64,000 nucleotides of DNA from Collimonas pratensis (GCF_001584185.1 NZ_CP013234.1:4712001-4776000); one strand, 5' to 3'; shown: positions 1 to 9,392, numbered from the stretch's first letter. The notes: generated from the letters alone by a model not told the origin. Program-made: numbers and translations.

Positions 1-1130
1 AGTCGACAGCGATGTGACGCTGCTGTTGGTCGTGCTCAGGCCGCTCGACAGCGATGTGAGATTGCTGCTGACTGTGCTCAGGCCGGTGGAAGTCGAAGTC
101 GACAGCGATGTCACGCTGCTATTAGCCGTGCTCAGACCGGTCGAGGCCGAAGTCGACAGTGAAGTGACATTGCTGTTGGTGGTGCTCAAGCCGGTCGAGG
201 CCGAGCTCGATAGCGACGTCACGCTGCTGTTGGTGGTGCTCAGGCCAGTCGACGCTGAGGTCGACAGCGATGTCACGCTGCTCGACGTGGTGCTGAGACC
301 ACTCGACAAAGATCCGATGCTGCTGTTGGTGGTGCTCAGGCCGGTCGATGTCGAGGTCGACAGCGAACTCACATTGCTGTTGGTGGTGCTCAAGCCGGTG
401 GAAGCCGAGGTCGACAGCGAAGTCACACTACTGTTGGTGGTGCTGAGGCCGGTGGAAGCCGAGGTCGACAGCGAGGTCACGCTGCTGCTGGCGCTGCTCA
501 GACCGGTCGAGGTGGAAGTCGACAACGAGGTAACGTTGCTTTTAGCCGTGCTGATACCTGTCGAACTGGAAGTCGACAGCGAGCTGACATTGCTGTTAGT
601 GGTGCTCAGGCCGGTCGAGGCCGAAGTCGACAACGATGTGACGTTGCTGTTGGCCGTGCTCAGGCCGCTCGACAACGATGTCAGGTTGCTGCTGACGGTA
701 CTCAATCCGGTTGAAGCCGAAGTCGATAGCGAGGTGACGCTGCTGTTTGTTGTGCTCAGGCCGGTCGAAGCCGAAGTTGACAGCGAGGTAACGTTGCTGT
801 TGGTTGTGCTTAAGCCGCTCGACAGTGAAGACAGATTGCTGCTGGTAGTGCTCAGGCCAGTCGAGGCCGAGGTCGACAGCGAAGTGACGCTGCTCCGGCT
901 CGTGCTCAAGCCGGTCGAGGCCGAAGTCGACAGCGAGGTGACGCCGCTATTGGCGGTGCTCAGGCCGGTCGAGGCCGAAGTCGAGAGCGAAGTCACGCTG
1001 CTGTTGACCGTACTGAGGCCAGTCGAGGTCGAGGTCGACAGCGAAGTCACGCTGCTGCTGGCCGTGCTCAAACCGGTCGAGGTGGAAGTCGACAGCGAGC
1101 TGACGCTGCTGCTGACGGTGCTCAAACCGG
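1..1130 (-). repeat. Stalk repeat array of adhesin A
   Basis: In-frame tandem repeats encode units of 18 residues (54 bp, e.g. SLSTSTSTGLSTTNSSVT) mixed with 14-residue units (42 bp) that lack the TSTS stretch. The array continues beyond the left window edge. It is the coiled-coil stalk of the adhesin and not a CRISPR. Confidence 0.85.
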
Positions 1131-2070
1131 TGCTCAACTGCCGCACGGTTACTGCATCTTGTGCTGCCGCGCCGTCGGCCACATTGGTGATGCGGCGCAG
1201 TGCCGCGGCTGAACCAACCGACACTTCCGATAACGGCGCTGCCGCGCCAGTGAGAAAACCCGTGCCGGTAGGCGCTGCCGCACCGGTAGTCGAACCGGCG
1301 CCGAGCGCTACGCTGTTGGCGTAGGAAGCGGTGGCGCCGAGTCCCAGCGCCACGCCGGCGGTCGCGGCAGCGGCGACCGACGATTGTCCGCCGAACGCCA
1401 GACTGTCAGTGGCCAGCGCTTGCGCGCCGCTGGTGGCATTGCCGCCGATGGCGATGGCGCCGGCTGCACCGGCTGTTGTAGACGTAGCCACAGTCGGCGC
1501 GGTTGCGCTGCCACCCGAGCCGATGGAAACGGTATTGAGCGCAGTCGCCTGGGTCAGCAAGCCGAGCGCCACGCTACTCTGGCCAGCGGCATTTGCCTGC
1601 ACGCCGACCGCCGTTCCCAGATTGCCAGCCTGGCTCATGAAGCCAAAAGCGCTGCCGTAGTCGCCGCTAACCTGCGTGCCGGAGCCGAACAAGGTCACGG
1701 AAAGCTTACCGTTGCCGTTCGCGCCGCAACCCGACACCAGGGAAGTATTACTGCTGCCATCGGTAAAAGTAGCGCTAAGCGTGGTGCCGTCCCGGCCAGT
1801 GAAGGCCAGGCCGATGTTGGTGTTGCAGCCTGTCGGAACAATGGTGCTGGCGTATCCCGACAAAGGCAGCGCCAGCAGCAGCGCCACGACCGACACTCTC
1901 AAGCGGCATCCGCCTCCCTCGGCGTCATGCAACGCGCTGCCGTCGCGCGGCGCAAAGGCGCCGCTCACCCGGCTCGATCCGGAGCGCTTGCCTTTGGCGG
2001 CAACCAGCTCCGAGACCGCGACCCAGGTCCCCAGGACTTGGCTATATACGGTGCGGTAAATATTATTCAT
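1..2070 (-). CDS. Trimeric autotransporter adhesin A (YadA-like), C-terminal part beyond the window
   Basis: A surface adhesin of the type V-c secretion family, expected to trimerise in the outer membrane. The reading frame opens with ATG at 2068-2070 and stays open to base 1, so only the first 690 residues are visible. It starts MNNIYRTVYS then GTWVAVSE, the extended signal peptide region (ESPR) typical of large autotransporters, followed by a hydrophobic core ending LPLSGYAS. Residues about 130-270 carry YadA-head repeats (AVGVQANAAGQSSVALG, SVALGAG). A neck of the SVGSAAALRRITNVADGAA type comes at about 290-310. From about residue 315 the protein is Ser/Thr-rich stalk. The head is nearly the same as that of adhesin B, so the two are recent duplicates. 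Only 55 bp separate it from the stop of adhesin B and no promoter is evident, so co-transcription is likely. The anchor domain lies outside the window. Confidence 0.9.
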   Translation of the reverse strand, partial: MNNIYRTVYSQVLGTWVAVSELVAAKGKRSGSSRVSGAFAPRDGSALHDAEGGGCRLRVSVVALLLALPLSGYASTIVPTGCNTNIGLAFTGRDGTTLSATFTDGSSNTSLVSGCGANGNGKLSVTLFGSGTQVSGDYGSAFGFMSQAGNLGTAVGVQANAAGQSSVALGLLTQATALNTVSIGSGGSATAPTVATSTTAGAAGAIAIGGNATSGAQALATDSLAFGGQSSVAAAATAGVALGLGATASYANSVALGAGSTTGAAAPTGTGFLTGAAAPLSEVSVGSAAALRRITNVADGAAAQDAVTVRQLSTGLSTVSSSVSSLSTSTSTGLSTASSSVTSLSTSTSTGLSTVNSSVTSLSTSASTGLSTANSGVTSLSTSASTGLSTSRSSVTSLSTSASTGLSTTSSNLSSLSSGLSTTNSNVTSLSTSASTGLSTTNSSVTSLSTSASTGLSTVSSNLTSLSSGLSTANSNVTSLSTSASTGLSTTNSNVSSLSTSSSTGISTAKSNVTSLSTSTSTGLSSASSSVTSLSTSASTGLSTTNSSVTSLSTSASTGLSTTNSNVSSLSTSTSTGLSTTNSSIGSLSSGLSTTSSSVTSLSTSASTGLSTTNSSVTSLSSSASTGLSTTNSNVTSLSTSASTGLSTANSSVTSLSTSTSTGLSTVSSNLTSLSSGLSTTNSSVTSLST

Positions 2071-2125
2071 AGTTGGCTCGATACAAAATAACTACGGTTT
2101 GCGAGAAGAATCAGATCGGAACGGC

Positions 2126-5100
2126 TTATTTCCACTTGAAGCCGTAACCAACACTGAAGCCCGTCGCATTACCGGTCGTACTTGCACCAGCGCCCCAGGC
2201 ACTGTTACCGGTCTTGCTGATTTCCTTGAACTGCAAGGCCAGCGCCCCATATCCTTGATAAGTGCCAAGACCGACACCCACACCCTTGTCGCCCGCTTCC
2301 AGGTTCGGCATCACCGCGCCTGACATGGCCATGCTCATGGCCACACCCGAGTAAGCGATGCGCTGCACGTTGCCCAACTGGCTCTGCACGTTGTTGAGCT
2401 GCGAGACATTGACACCGTCGGTCGGGTTGATACCCGGCGCGACATTGGTCAGGCGCCGCTCATTGCCGACCGAGCCCACGGAAACCGTGTTCGCCTGGTC
2501 TGCCACGGAACCTGCCCCCAAGGCCACCGAGTTGGCCGCGGTAGCCTGGGAATTTGCCCCCATCGCGACCGAGTTATTGCCCGATGCCAGCGCATTCTGG
2601 CCAATCGCCACGGTCGGATCGCCGGTCGCCCGGGCGTTATTACCGATTGCCACCGATCCGGCTTGCGACGCCAGGGCACGGAAGCCCACCGCCGTGGTAT
2701 TGGTATCGGTCGCTTGCGCATTCGAGCCGATCGCGGTTGCGCCATCCTTGGTTGCTTGCGCGCACAGGCCGGAGCCGGTGGCGTCGACGCCGTTGACGCT
2801 GGTGCAAGTTGCCGCCGTCACGTTATTGATGACGGTACCGTTGGTGCCGCGCGTCTGCACCGTGCCGTCGCCGTTGGAACCACCGATGGTGGTGCCACCC
2901 AGCGTGGCGCCGGTCGCCGTGGCGTTCTTCGAGGCGTCCACCAGCGAAGTCAGGGTGGTCGACAGCGAATTGGCGCCGTTGGTGATGTTGCTCAAGCCGG
3001 TTGACAGCGACGAGACCTGGCTCAGCCCGGTCGACAGGGAAGAAATCCCCGTCGACAGAGAGGCGATCCCGGTCGAGCTGGAAGTCGACAGCGAGTTGAC
3101 GTTACTGTTGGTTGAACTCAGACCGGTCGACAGTGAGTTGACGTTCGAGGTGTTGCTCGACAAGCCAGTAGACAGCGAATTGATGCTGCTGGTGTTGGTC
3201 GACAAGCCGGTCGAGGTCGATGTCGACAGCGAATTGACGCTGCTGTTGGTCGAACTCAGGCCGGTTGACAGCGATCCCAGGCCGGTTGAGGTCGAGGTCG
3301 ACAGCGAGTTCAACTGGCTGACGTTGACCGCATCGGTCAGTTCCGTACCGGCTGCGACGTTGATGATCTGACGCTCTTTGCCGACGGAACCCACCGACAC
3401 CACGTTGCTGCGGGTGCCATTGGTGGAATTTGCACCGATCGCCACCGAGTTTGAACCGGCGCTGACAGAGGCGTCGTCCGAGCCGTCCAGCTTGCCGTCA
3501 GCCTTGAAATAATTGCTGACGCCGGATTTCTGCAGGCCAGAGACCGAAGTCGACAGCGAGCTGACATTGCTGGTGACGGTGCTCAAGCCGCTCGACGTCG
3601 AGGTCGACAGCGAATTGACATTGCTGTTGGTGCTGCTGAGGCCGGTCGACGTCGAGGTCGACAGCGAATTGACGCTGCTGTTGGTGGTGCTGAGGCCGGT
3701 TGAGGTCGAGGTCGACAGCGAGGTGACGCTGCTGTTGGTGGTGCTCAGGCCTGTCGAGGTCGAGGTCGACAGCGAATCGACGTTGCTGCTGACCGTGCTC
3801 AGGCCGGTCGAGGTTGAAGTCGACAGCGAGGTGACGCTACTGTTGGTGGTGCTCAGGCCTGTCGAAGTCGAGGTCGACAATGAGTCCACGCTGCTGCTGA
3901 CCGTGCTCAGGCCGGTCGAGGTCGAGGTCGACAGCGAAGTGACGCTGCTGTTGGTAGTACTCAGGCCAGTCGAGGTTGAGGTCGACAGCGAAGTGACGCT
4001 GCTGTTAGCAGTGCTCAGGCCGGTCGAGGTCGAGGTCGACAGCGAAGTGACGCTGCTGTTGGCCGTGCTCAGGCCGGTCGACGTTGAGGTCGACAACGAT
4101 GTGACGCTGCTGTTGGTAGTGCTCAGGCCGGTCGACGTCGAGGTCGACAGCGAGTCGACGCTGCTGCTTACCGTACTCAGGCCGGTCGAGGTTGAGGTCG
4201 ACAGCGAAGTGACGCTGCTGTTGGTCGTGCTCAGGCCAGTCGAAGTCGAGGTCGACAACGAGGTGACGCTGCTGTTGGTCGTGCTCAGGCCGGCCGAGGT
4301 TGAGGTCGACAGCGAAGTCACGCTGCTGTTGACCGTACTGAGGCCAGTCGAGGTCGAGGTCGACAGCGAAGTCACACTGCTGTTGGTGGTGCTCAGGCCA
4401 GTCGAGGTGGACGTCGACAACGAGTCCACATTGCTGTTGGCGGTGCTGAGGCCGGTCGACGTCGAGGTCGACAGCGAGGCGACACTGCTGTTGGTCGTGC
4501 TCAAGCCAGTCGAAGTTGAGGTAGACAGCGAAGTCACGCTGCTATTGGCGGTGCTCAAGCCAGTCGAGGTTGAGGTCGACAGGGATGTAACGCTGCTATT
4601 GGTGGTGCTGAGGCCGGTCGAAGTCGAGGTCGACAGCGAGGTGACGCTGCTGTTAGCGGTGCTGAGGCCGGTCGATGTCGAGGTCGACAGCGATGTGACG
4701 CTGCTGTTGGTGGTGCTCAGGCCGGTCGAGGTCGAGGTCGACAGCGATGTAACACTGCTGTTGGTGGTGCTCAGGCCGGTCGACGTCGACGTCGACAGCG
4801 AGGTGACGCTGCTGTTAGTGGTGCTCAGGCCGGTCGAGGTCGAAGTCGACAGCGATGTGACGCTGCTGTTGGTGGTGCTCAGGCCAGTCGAGGTCGAAGT
4901 CGACAGCGAGTCCACGCTGCTGTTGGCAGTACTCAGGCCAGTTGAGGTCGAGGTCGACAGCGAAGTCACGCTGCTGTTGGCGGTGCTCAGGCCGGTCGAG
5001 GTTGAGGTCGACAGCGACGTCACACTGCTGTTGGTCGTGCTCAGGCCGGTCGAGGTCGAGGTCGACAGCGAAGTGACGCTGCTGTTGGTGGTGCTCAGGC

Positions 5101-8100
5101 CGGTCGAGGTCGAGGTCGACAGCGAAGTCACGCTGCTGTTGGTAGTGCTCAGGCCAGTCGAGGTCGACGTCGACAACGATGTGACACTGCTGTTCACCGT
5201 GCTCAAGCCGGTCGAAGTAGACGTCGACAGTGAAGTGACACTGCTGTTGGTGGTGCTTAAACCGGTCGAAGTCGAGGTCGACAGCGAGGTGACGCTGCTG
5301 TTGGTGGTGCTTAAACCGGTCGAAGTCGAGGTCGACAGCGAGGTGACGCTGCTGCTGGCGGTGCTCAGACCGGTCGAGGTCGAGGTCGACAGCGACGTCA
5401 CGTTGCTGTTGACGGTGCTCAGGCCGGTCGAGGTGGAAGTCGACAGCGAGGTGACGCTGCTGTTGACGGTACTCAGGCCGCTCGAGGTTGACGTCGACAG
5501 CGAAGTCACGCTGCTGTTGGCGGTGCTCAAACCGGTTGAGGTCGACGTCGACAGCGATGTGATGCTGCTGTTGGTGGTGCTGAGGCCGCTCGAAGTCGAG
5601 GTCGACAGCGAGCTCACGTTGCTGTTGGTCGTGCTGAGACCGGTCGACAGCGAACTGACGCTGCTGTTGGTCGTGCTCAGGCCAGTCGAGGTCGATGTCG
5701 ACAACGAAGTCAGCTGGCTGACGTTGACAGCGTCGGTCAGTTGGGTGCCGGCAGCCACATTGATGATTTGCCGTTCCTTGTTGACAGCGCCGACCGATAC
5801 GACGTCGTTGCGGCCGCCGTTGGTGGAGTTCGCACCGATCGCCACCGAGTTCGAACCGGCGCCGACAGATGCAGGGTCCGAGCCGTCCAGTTTGCCGTCG
5901 GCCTTGAAGTAATCGTAGACACCGGCTGCCTTCAGGCTGGACGAACTGGTCGACAAGGATGCTACGCCGACGCTGACTGTGCTCAAGCCTGTCGAGGTCG
6001 AAGTCGACAGCGACGAGACGCTGCTGTTGGTGGTGCTCAGGCCGCTCGACAGGGAACTGACATTGCTGTTGACTGTGCTCAGGCCTGTGGAGGTCGAGGT
6101 GGACAGCGACGTCACGCTGCTGTTGGCCGTGCTCAGGCCAGTCGAGGCCGAAGTCGACAGCGAAGTGACGCTGCTGTTGGTGGTGCTCAGGCCGGTCGAA
6201 GTAGAAGTCGACAGCGAGCTCACGCTGCTGTTGGTGGTGCTCAGGCCGGTCGAAGTAGAAGTCGACAGCGAGCTCACGCTGCTGTTGGCAGTGCTCAGGC
6301 CGGTCGAAGTGGAAGTCGACAGCGAGCTGACATTGCTGTTGGTCGTGCTCAGACCGCTCGACAGCGAAGTGACGTTGCTGTTAGCGGTGCTCAGGCCAGT
6401 CGAGGTCGACGTCGACAGCGAGGTCACGCTGCTGTTGGTAGTGCTCAAGCCGGTCGACGTCGAAGTCGAGAGCGAAGTGACGCTGCTGTTGGTGGTGCTC
6501 AGGCCGGTCGAAGCTGAGGTCGACAGCGAGATGACGCTGCTGTTGGTAGTGCTCAGGCCGGTCGAAGCTGAGGTCGACAGCGAGGTGACACCGCTGTTGG
6601 TGCTGCTCAAGCCGGTAGATGTTGAAGTCGACAGCGAGGTGACGCTGCTGTTGGTGGTGCTCAGGCCGGTCGAAGCCGAGGTTGACAACGAAGTTACATT
6701 GCTGTTGGTGGTGCTCAGGCCGCTCGACAAGGAAGTCACGTTGCTGTTGGCGGTACTCAGGCCGGTCGAAGTCGAAGTCGACAGCGAAGTCACGCTGCTG
6801 TTGGCGGTGCTCAGGCCTGTGGAAGTTGAAGTCGACAGTGAAGTCACACTGCTGTTGGCGGTGCTCAATCCGGTCGATGTTGAAGTCGACAACGACGTCA
6901 CGCTGCTGTTGGCGGAGCTCAGGCCGCTCGAAGTCGACGTCGACAAGGAGGTCACGCTGCTATTGGTCGTGCTCAGCCCGCTCGACAACGATGTGACGCT
7001 GCTGTTGGTGGTGCTCAGGCCGGTCGAGGCTGAAGTCGACAGTGAAGTGACGCCGCTGTTGGTGGTGCTCAAACCTGTCGAAGCCGAAGTCGACAGCGAG
7101 GTCACGCTGCTGTTGGTTGTGCTCAAGCCTGTCGAAGCCGAAGTCGACAGCGAGGTCACGCTGCTGTTGGTTGTGCTCAAGCCGGTAGATGTTGAAGTCG
7201 ACAGTGAAGTGACGCTGCTGTTGGTGGTGCTCAGGCCGGTCGAAGCCGAAGTCGACAGCGAGGTCACGTTGCTGTTGGTGGTGCTCAAGCCAGTCGAAGC
7301 CGAAGTCGACAGCGAGGTCACATTGCTATTAGTCGTGCTCAAGCCGCTCGACAAGGAAGTGACGTTGCTGGTGGCAGTGCTCAAGCCGGTGGAAGCCGAA
7401 GTCGACAGCGAAGTGACGCTGCTGTTTGTTGTGCTCAGGCCGGTCGAAGCCGAAGTCGACAACGACGTCACATTGCTATTGGTCGTGCTCAGGCCGCTCG
7501 ACAACGATGTCACGTTGCTGCTGGCGGTGCTCAAGCCGGTCGAAGTCGAGGTCGACAGCGAAGTGACGCTGCTGTTGGTGGTGCTCAAGCCGGTCGAAGT
7601 CGACGTCGACAGCGAAGTCACGCTGCTGTTGGTGGTGCTCAGGCCGGTCGAAGCTGAGGTCGACAACGAAGTCACGCTGCTGTTGGTGGTGCTCAGGCCG
7701 GTCGAAGCTGAAGTCGACAGCGAAGTCACACTGCTGCTGACCGTGCTCAGGCCGGTCGATGTAGATGTCGACAGCGAGGTGATGCTGCTGTTGGCAGTGC
7801 TCATGCCAGTGCTCAGCTGCCGTACGGTTACTGCATCTTGTGGCGCAGCGCCGTCTGCCACATTGGTGATGCGGCGCAGCGCCGCGGCCGAACCGACCGA
7901 CACTTCCGATAACGGCGCTGCCGCGCCGGTCAGGAAACCCGTGCCGGTGGGGGCAGCCGCTCCGGTAGTCGAACCGGCGCCCAGCGCCACGCTGTTGGCA
8001 TATGAAGCTGTGGCGCCGCGTCCCAGCGCCACGCCGGAGGTGGCGCCAGAGGCGACCGACGATTGTCCGCCAAACGCCAGACTGTCAGTGGCCAGCGCTT

Positions 8101-8764
8101 GCGCGCCGCTGGTGGCGTTGCCACCGATGGCGACGGCGCCGGCTGCGCCCGCCGTTGTGGCAGTGGCCTTGGTCGGCGCGGTTGCGCTGCCGCCCGAGCC
8201 GATGGAAACGGTATTGAGCGCAGTCGCCTGGCTCAGCAAGCCAACCGCCACACTACTCTGGCCAAAGGCATTTGCCTGCACGCCGACCGCTGTTGCCTGA
8301 TTGCCGGCCTGGCTCATGAAGCCCAATGCAGAGCCGTAGTTTCCTGTCACCTGGGTACCCGAACCAAACAACGTTACGCCGGTGAAAAGACCACCGCTAG
8401 CGCCGCAACCCGCAACGGTCGAGTAATAACCGGAGCCATCGGTCTGGTACATGGGTGCAGCGCCTGGCGCGTTGAATGTCGTCCCATCCGGACCGCCATA
8501 GCTTGAGCCGCAACCGGATCCCCCGGTATTGGCAATGGTAGACGCGTATCCGGACAACGGCAGAGCCAATGCCAGGGCTATGACCGCGGGTTTCAGCGGC
8601 AAACCGCCTTCCAGGAAAGCCGCCCAGATAGCGCCCCGCGCCTCGGCAGGCGCGCCGGCGCTGCGGCTCGATCCCGATCGCTTACCCTTGGCGGCAACCA
8701 GTTCCGAAACGGCAACCCAGGTACCCAGGATTTGGCTATAGACGGTGCGGTAGATTTTGTTCAT
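2126..8764 (-). CDS. Trimeric autotransporter adhesin B (YadA/Hsf-like), 2212 aa
   Basis: A complete type V-c autotransporter, exported by Sec and inserted as a trimer in the outer membrane, with probable adhesion or autoaggregation function. It begins MNKIYRTVYS then GTWVAVSE (ESPR), with a hydrophobic signal core near residues 60-75. Head repeats lie at about 140-270 and a neck (SVGSAAALRRITN) near 295. Stalk 1 covers about 320-940. A module with YFKADGKLDGSD, SNSVAIGANS and a neck (KERQIINVAAG) lies at about 945-1020. Stalk 2 follows to about 1740, then a second copy of that module at about 1745-1815 and a short stalk. A C-terminal head (AIGSNAQATDTNTTAVGF) lies at about 1990-2100. The last 85 residues form the YadA anchor (RIAYSGVAMSMAMSG ... 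FSVGYGFKWK). Upstream is a 712-bp gap with a conserved leader. The start is supported by the shared start region of all three paralogs. Ligand unknown. Confidence 0.95.
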   Translation of the reverse strand: MNKIYRTVYSQILGTWVAVSELVAAKGKRSGSSRSAGAPAEARGAIWAAFLEGGLPLKPAVIALALALPLSGYASTIANTGGSGCGSSYGGPDGTTFNAPGAAPMYQTDGSGYYSTVAGCGASGGLFTGVTLFGSGTQVTGNYGSALGFMSQAGNQATAVGVQANAFGQSSVAVGLLSQATALNTVSIGSGGSATAPTKATATTAGAAGAVAIGGNATSGAQALATDSLAFGGQSSVASGATSGVALGRGATASYANSVALGAGSTTGAAAPTGTGFLTGAAAPLSEVSVGSAAALRRITNVADGAAPQDAVTVRQLSTGMSTANSSITSLSTSTSTGLSTVSSSVTSLSTSASTGLSTTNSSVTSLSTSASTGLSTTNSSVTSLSTSTSTGLSTTNSSVTSLSTSTSTGLSTASSNVTSLSSGLSTTNSNVTSLSTSASTGLSTTNSSVTSLSTSASTGLSTATSNVTSLSSGLSTTNSNVTSLSTSASTGLSTTNSNVTSLSTSASTGLSTTNSSVTSLSTSTSTGLSTTNSSVTSLSTSASTGLSTTNSSVTSLSTSASTGLSTTNSGVTSLSTSASTGLSTTNSSVTSLSSGLSTTNSSVTSLSTSTSSGLSSANSSVTSLSTSTSTGLSTANSSVTSLSTSTSTGLSTANSSVTSLSTSTSTGLSTANSNVTSLSSGLSTTNSNVTSLSTSASTGLSTTNSSVTSLSTSTSTGLSSTNSGVTSLSTSASTGLSTTNSSVISLSTSASTGLSTTNSSVTSLSTSTSTGLSTTNSSVTSLSTSTSTGLSTANSNVTSLSSGLSTTNSNVSSLSTSTSTGLSTANSSVSSLSTSTSTGLSTTNSSVSSLSTSTSTGLSTTNSSVTSLSTSASTGLSTANSSVTSLSTSTSTGLSTVNSNVSSLSSGLSTTNSSVSSLSTSTSTGLSTVSVGVASLSTSSSSLKAAGVYDYFKADGKLDGSDPASVGAGSNSVAIGANSTNGGRNDVVSVGAVNKERQIINVAAGTQLTDAVNVSQLTSLSTSTSTGLSTTNSSVSSLSTGLSTTNSNVSSLSTSTSSGLSTTNSSITSLSTSTSTGLSTANSSVTSLSTSTSSGLSTVNSSVTSLSTSTSTGLSTVNSNVTSLSTSTSTGLSTASSSVTSLSTSTSTGLSTTNSSVTSLSTSTSTGLSTTNSSVTSLSTSTSTGLSTVNSSVTSLSTSTSTGLSTTNSSVTSLSTSTSTGLSTTNSSVTSLSTSTSTGLSTTNSSVTSLSTSTSTGLSTANSSVTSLSTSTSTGLSTANSSVDSLSTSTSTGLSTTNSSVTSLSTSTSTGLSTTNSSVTSLSTSTSTGLSTTNSSVTSLSTSTSTGLSTTNSSVTSLSTSTSTGLSTANSSVTSLSTSTSTGLSTTNSSVTSLSTSTSTGLSTANSSVTSLSTSTSTGLSTTNSSVASLSTSTSTGLSTANSNVDSLSTSTSTGLSTTNSSVTSLSTSTSTGLSTVNSSVTSLSTSTSAGLSTTNSSVTSLSTSTSTGLSTTNSSVTSLSTSTSTGLSTVSSSVDSLSTSTSTGLSTTNSSVTSLSTSTSTGLSTANSSVTSLSTSTSTGLSTANSSVTSLSTSTSTGLSTTNSSVTSLSTSTSTGLSTVSSSVDSLSTSTSTGLSTTNSSVTSLSTSTSTGLSTVSSNVDSLSTSTSTGLSTTNSSVTSLSTSTSTGLSTTNSSVNSLSTSTSTGLSSTNSNVNSLSTSTSSGLSTVTSNVSSLSTSVSGLQKSGVSNYFKADGKLDGSDDASVSAGSNSVAIGANSTNGTRSNVVSVGSVGKERQIINVAAGTELTDAVNVSQLNSLSTSTSTGLGSLSTGLSSTNSSVNSLSTSTSTGLSTNTSSINSLSTGLSSNTSNVNSLSTGLSSTNSNVNSLSTSSSTGIASLSTGISSLSTGLSQVSSLSTGLSNITNGANSLSTTLTSLVDASKNATATGATLGGTTIGGSNGDGTVQTRGTNGTVINNVTAATCTSVNGVDATGSGLCAQATKDGATAIGSNAQATDTNTTAVGFRALASQAGSVAIGNNARATGDPTVAIGQNALASGNNSVAMGANSQATAANSVALGAGSVADQANTVSVGSVGNERRLTNVAPGINPTDGVNVSQLNNVQSQLGNVQRIAYSGVAMSMAMSGAVMPNLEAGDKGVGVGLGTYQGYGALALQFKEISKTGNSAWGAGASTTGNATGFSVGYGFKWK
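3540..5700 (-). repeat. Stalk 2 repeat array of adhesin B
   Basis: Nearly uniform 54-bp units encode the 18-residue repeat STSTGLSTTNSSVTSLST, with substitutions mostly at the T/V/A residue after GLST and in the N/S and T/D positions. About 40 units are present. A GTCGAC hexamer recurs roughly every 54 bp. The high DNA identity between neighbouring units points to recent slippage or recombination. Confidence 0.85.
5950..7800 (-). repeat. Stalk 1 repeat array of adhesin B
   Basis: A mixed array of 54-bp (18-aa) and 42-bp (14-aa, SLSSGLSTTNSNVT) units. It is more varied than stalk 2, with STSASTG units in place of STSTSTG. The two arrays of one protein have therefore evolved separately. Confidence 0.85.
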
Positions 8765-9170
8765 GGTTGGCTCTATACAAATGTGATTACAGCTTGCTTA
8801 AAGGGATCGAATCGATCGCGCAGAAACAGGTAATTGGGAAAAACTAAAAGGAAAACAGATGGCGGACAGCCAGAAGCAAACGCTCCGCAGCGGCCACTGG
8901 AACTGCCATGACCAAGGGAAATAGAAAAAACGGGGCAGCAAATGCCGGCGTTTTTTGCTGTAAAAAATGAGGAGCCGCACTTGAGGCGGAGGACAGCCGG
9001 CGATTAGCCACTTGATGCAAGTTGTTCATGTTTTCCCTTTGGAAATTAAGCGTTGTTCTAACCGCGAAGAACTCTTTTTCACATCAAGGGCGACGAGATG
9101 AACTGATCTGATTTTTTTTGATCTGCTATATCCCTGCTGCCGCTTCAAACATCAAGAGCTCAGATAAATC
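8765..9170 (-). promoter_or_regulatory. 5' leader and promoter region of adhesin B, homologous to that of adhesin C
   Basis: Blocks shared with the region upstream of adhesin C: a 20-bp block at 8803-8822 (17 of 20 identical), at exactly the same distance from the start codon; CACTTGAT at 9009-9016, exactly 18 bp before a conserved ATG complement; ACC.C.AAGAACTC at 9061-9074; AGAGCTC at 9155-9161. The implied untranslated leader is about 300 nt. No clear sigma-70 boxes were assigned. The remaining part of this gap, 9171-9392, has no recognisable gene. Confidence 0.6.
8844..9029 (-). CDS. Possible leader peptide upstream of adhesin B (61 codons)
   Basis: A short frame begins MNNLHQVANRR and contains a hydrophobic run (AAPFFLFPLVMAVPVAAA). 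It is preceded by AAAGGG at a good ribosome-binding distance from ATG 9027-9029. The start region (M-N/K-N/K-I/L-H/N-Q-V) and its upstream bases are matched by a short frame in the leader of adhesin C. The remainder is not conserved between the two, so only the start, and perhaps the act of translation, may matter. It could also be chance within a conserved regulatory RNA. Confidence 0.3.
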   Translation of the reverse strand: MNNLHQVANRRLSSASSAAPHFLQQKTPAFAAPFFLFPLVMAVPVAAAERLLLAVRHLFSF

Positions 9171-9392
9171 GTGAGACAGCCGCAATTTATCACCGGCTCA
9201 TATTCCTTTTTTCGCAACTTAACAATCTTTGACACGGCGTAACAGTTGTTCACATTTTATTTTCCATGCGACAAGTATTTGTCTCTCGAGCACCACTGAA
9301 ATTGGCATACGGCAACTAAATTCCTGGCCTGAAAATTCCTGGAAACAATTGTCAAGCGGCTGCGCGGCAACGATTGTTAACCTCCAGGCGAT

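Noticed and set aside
3540..5700. A regularly spaced array resembling CRISPR
   Set aside because: Units are contiguous, all coding in one frame, with no unique spacers and no cas genes.
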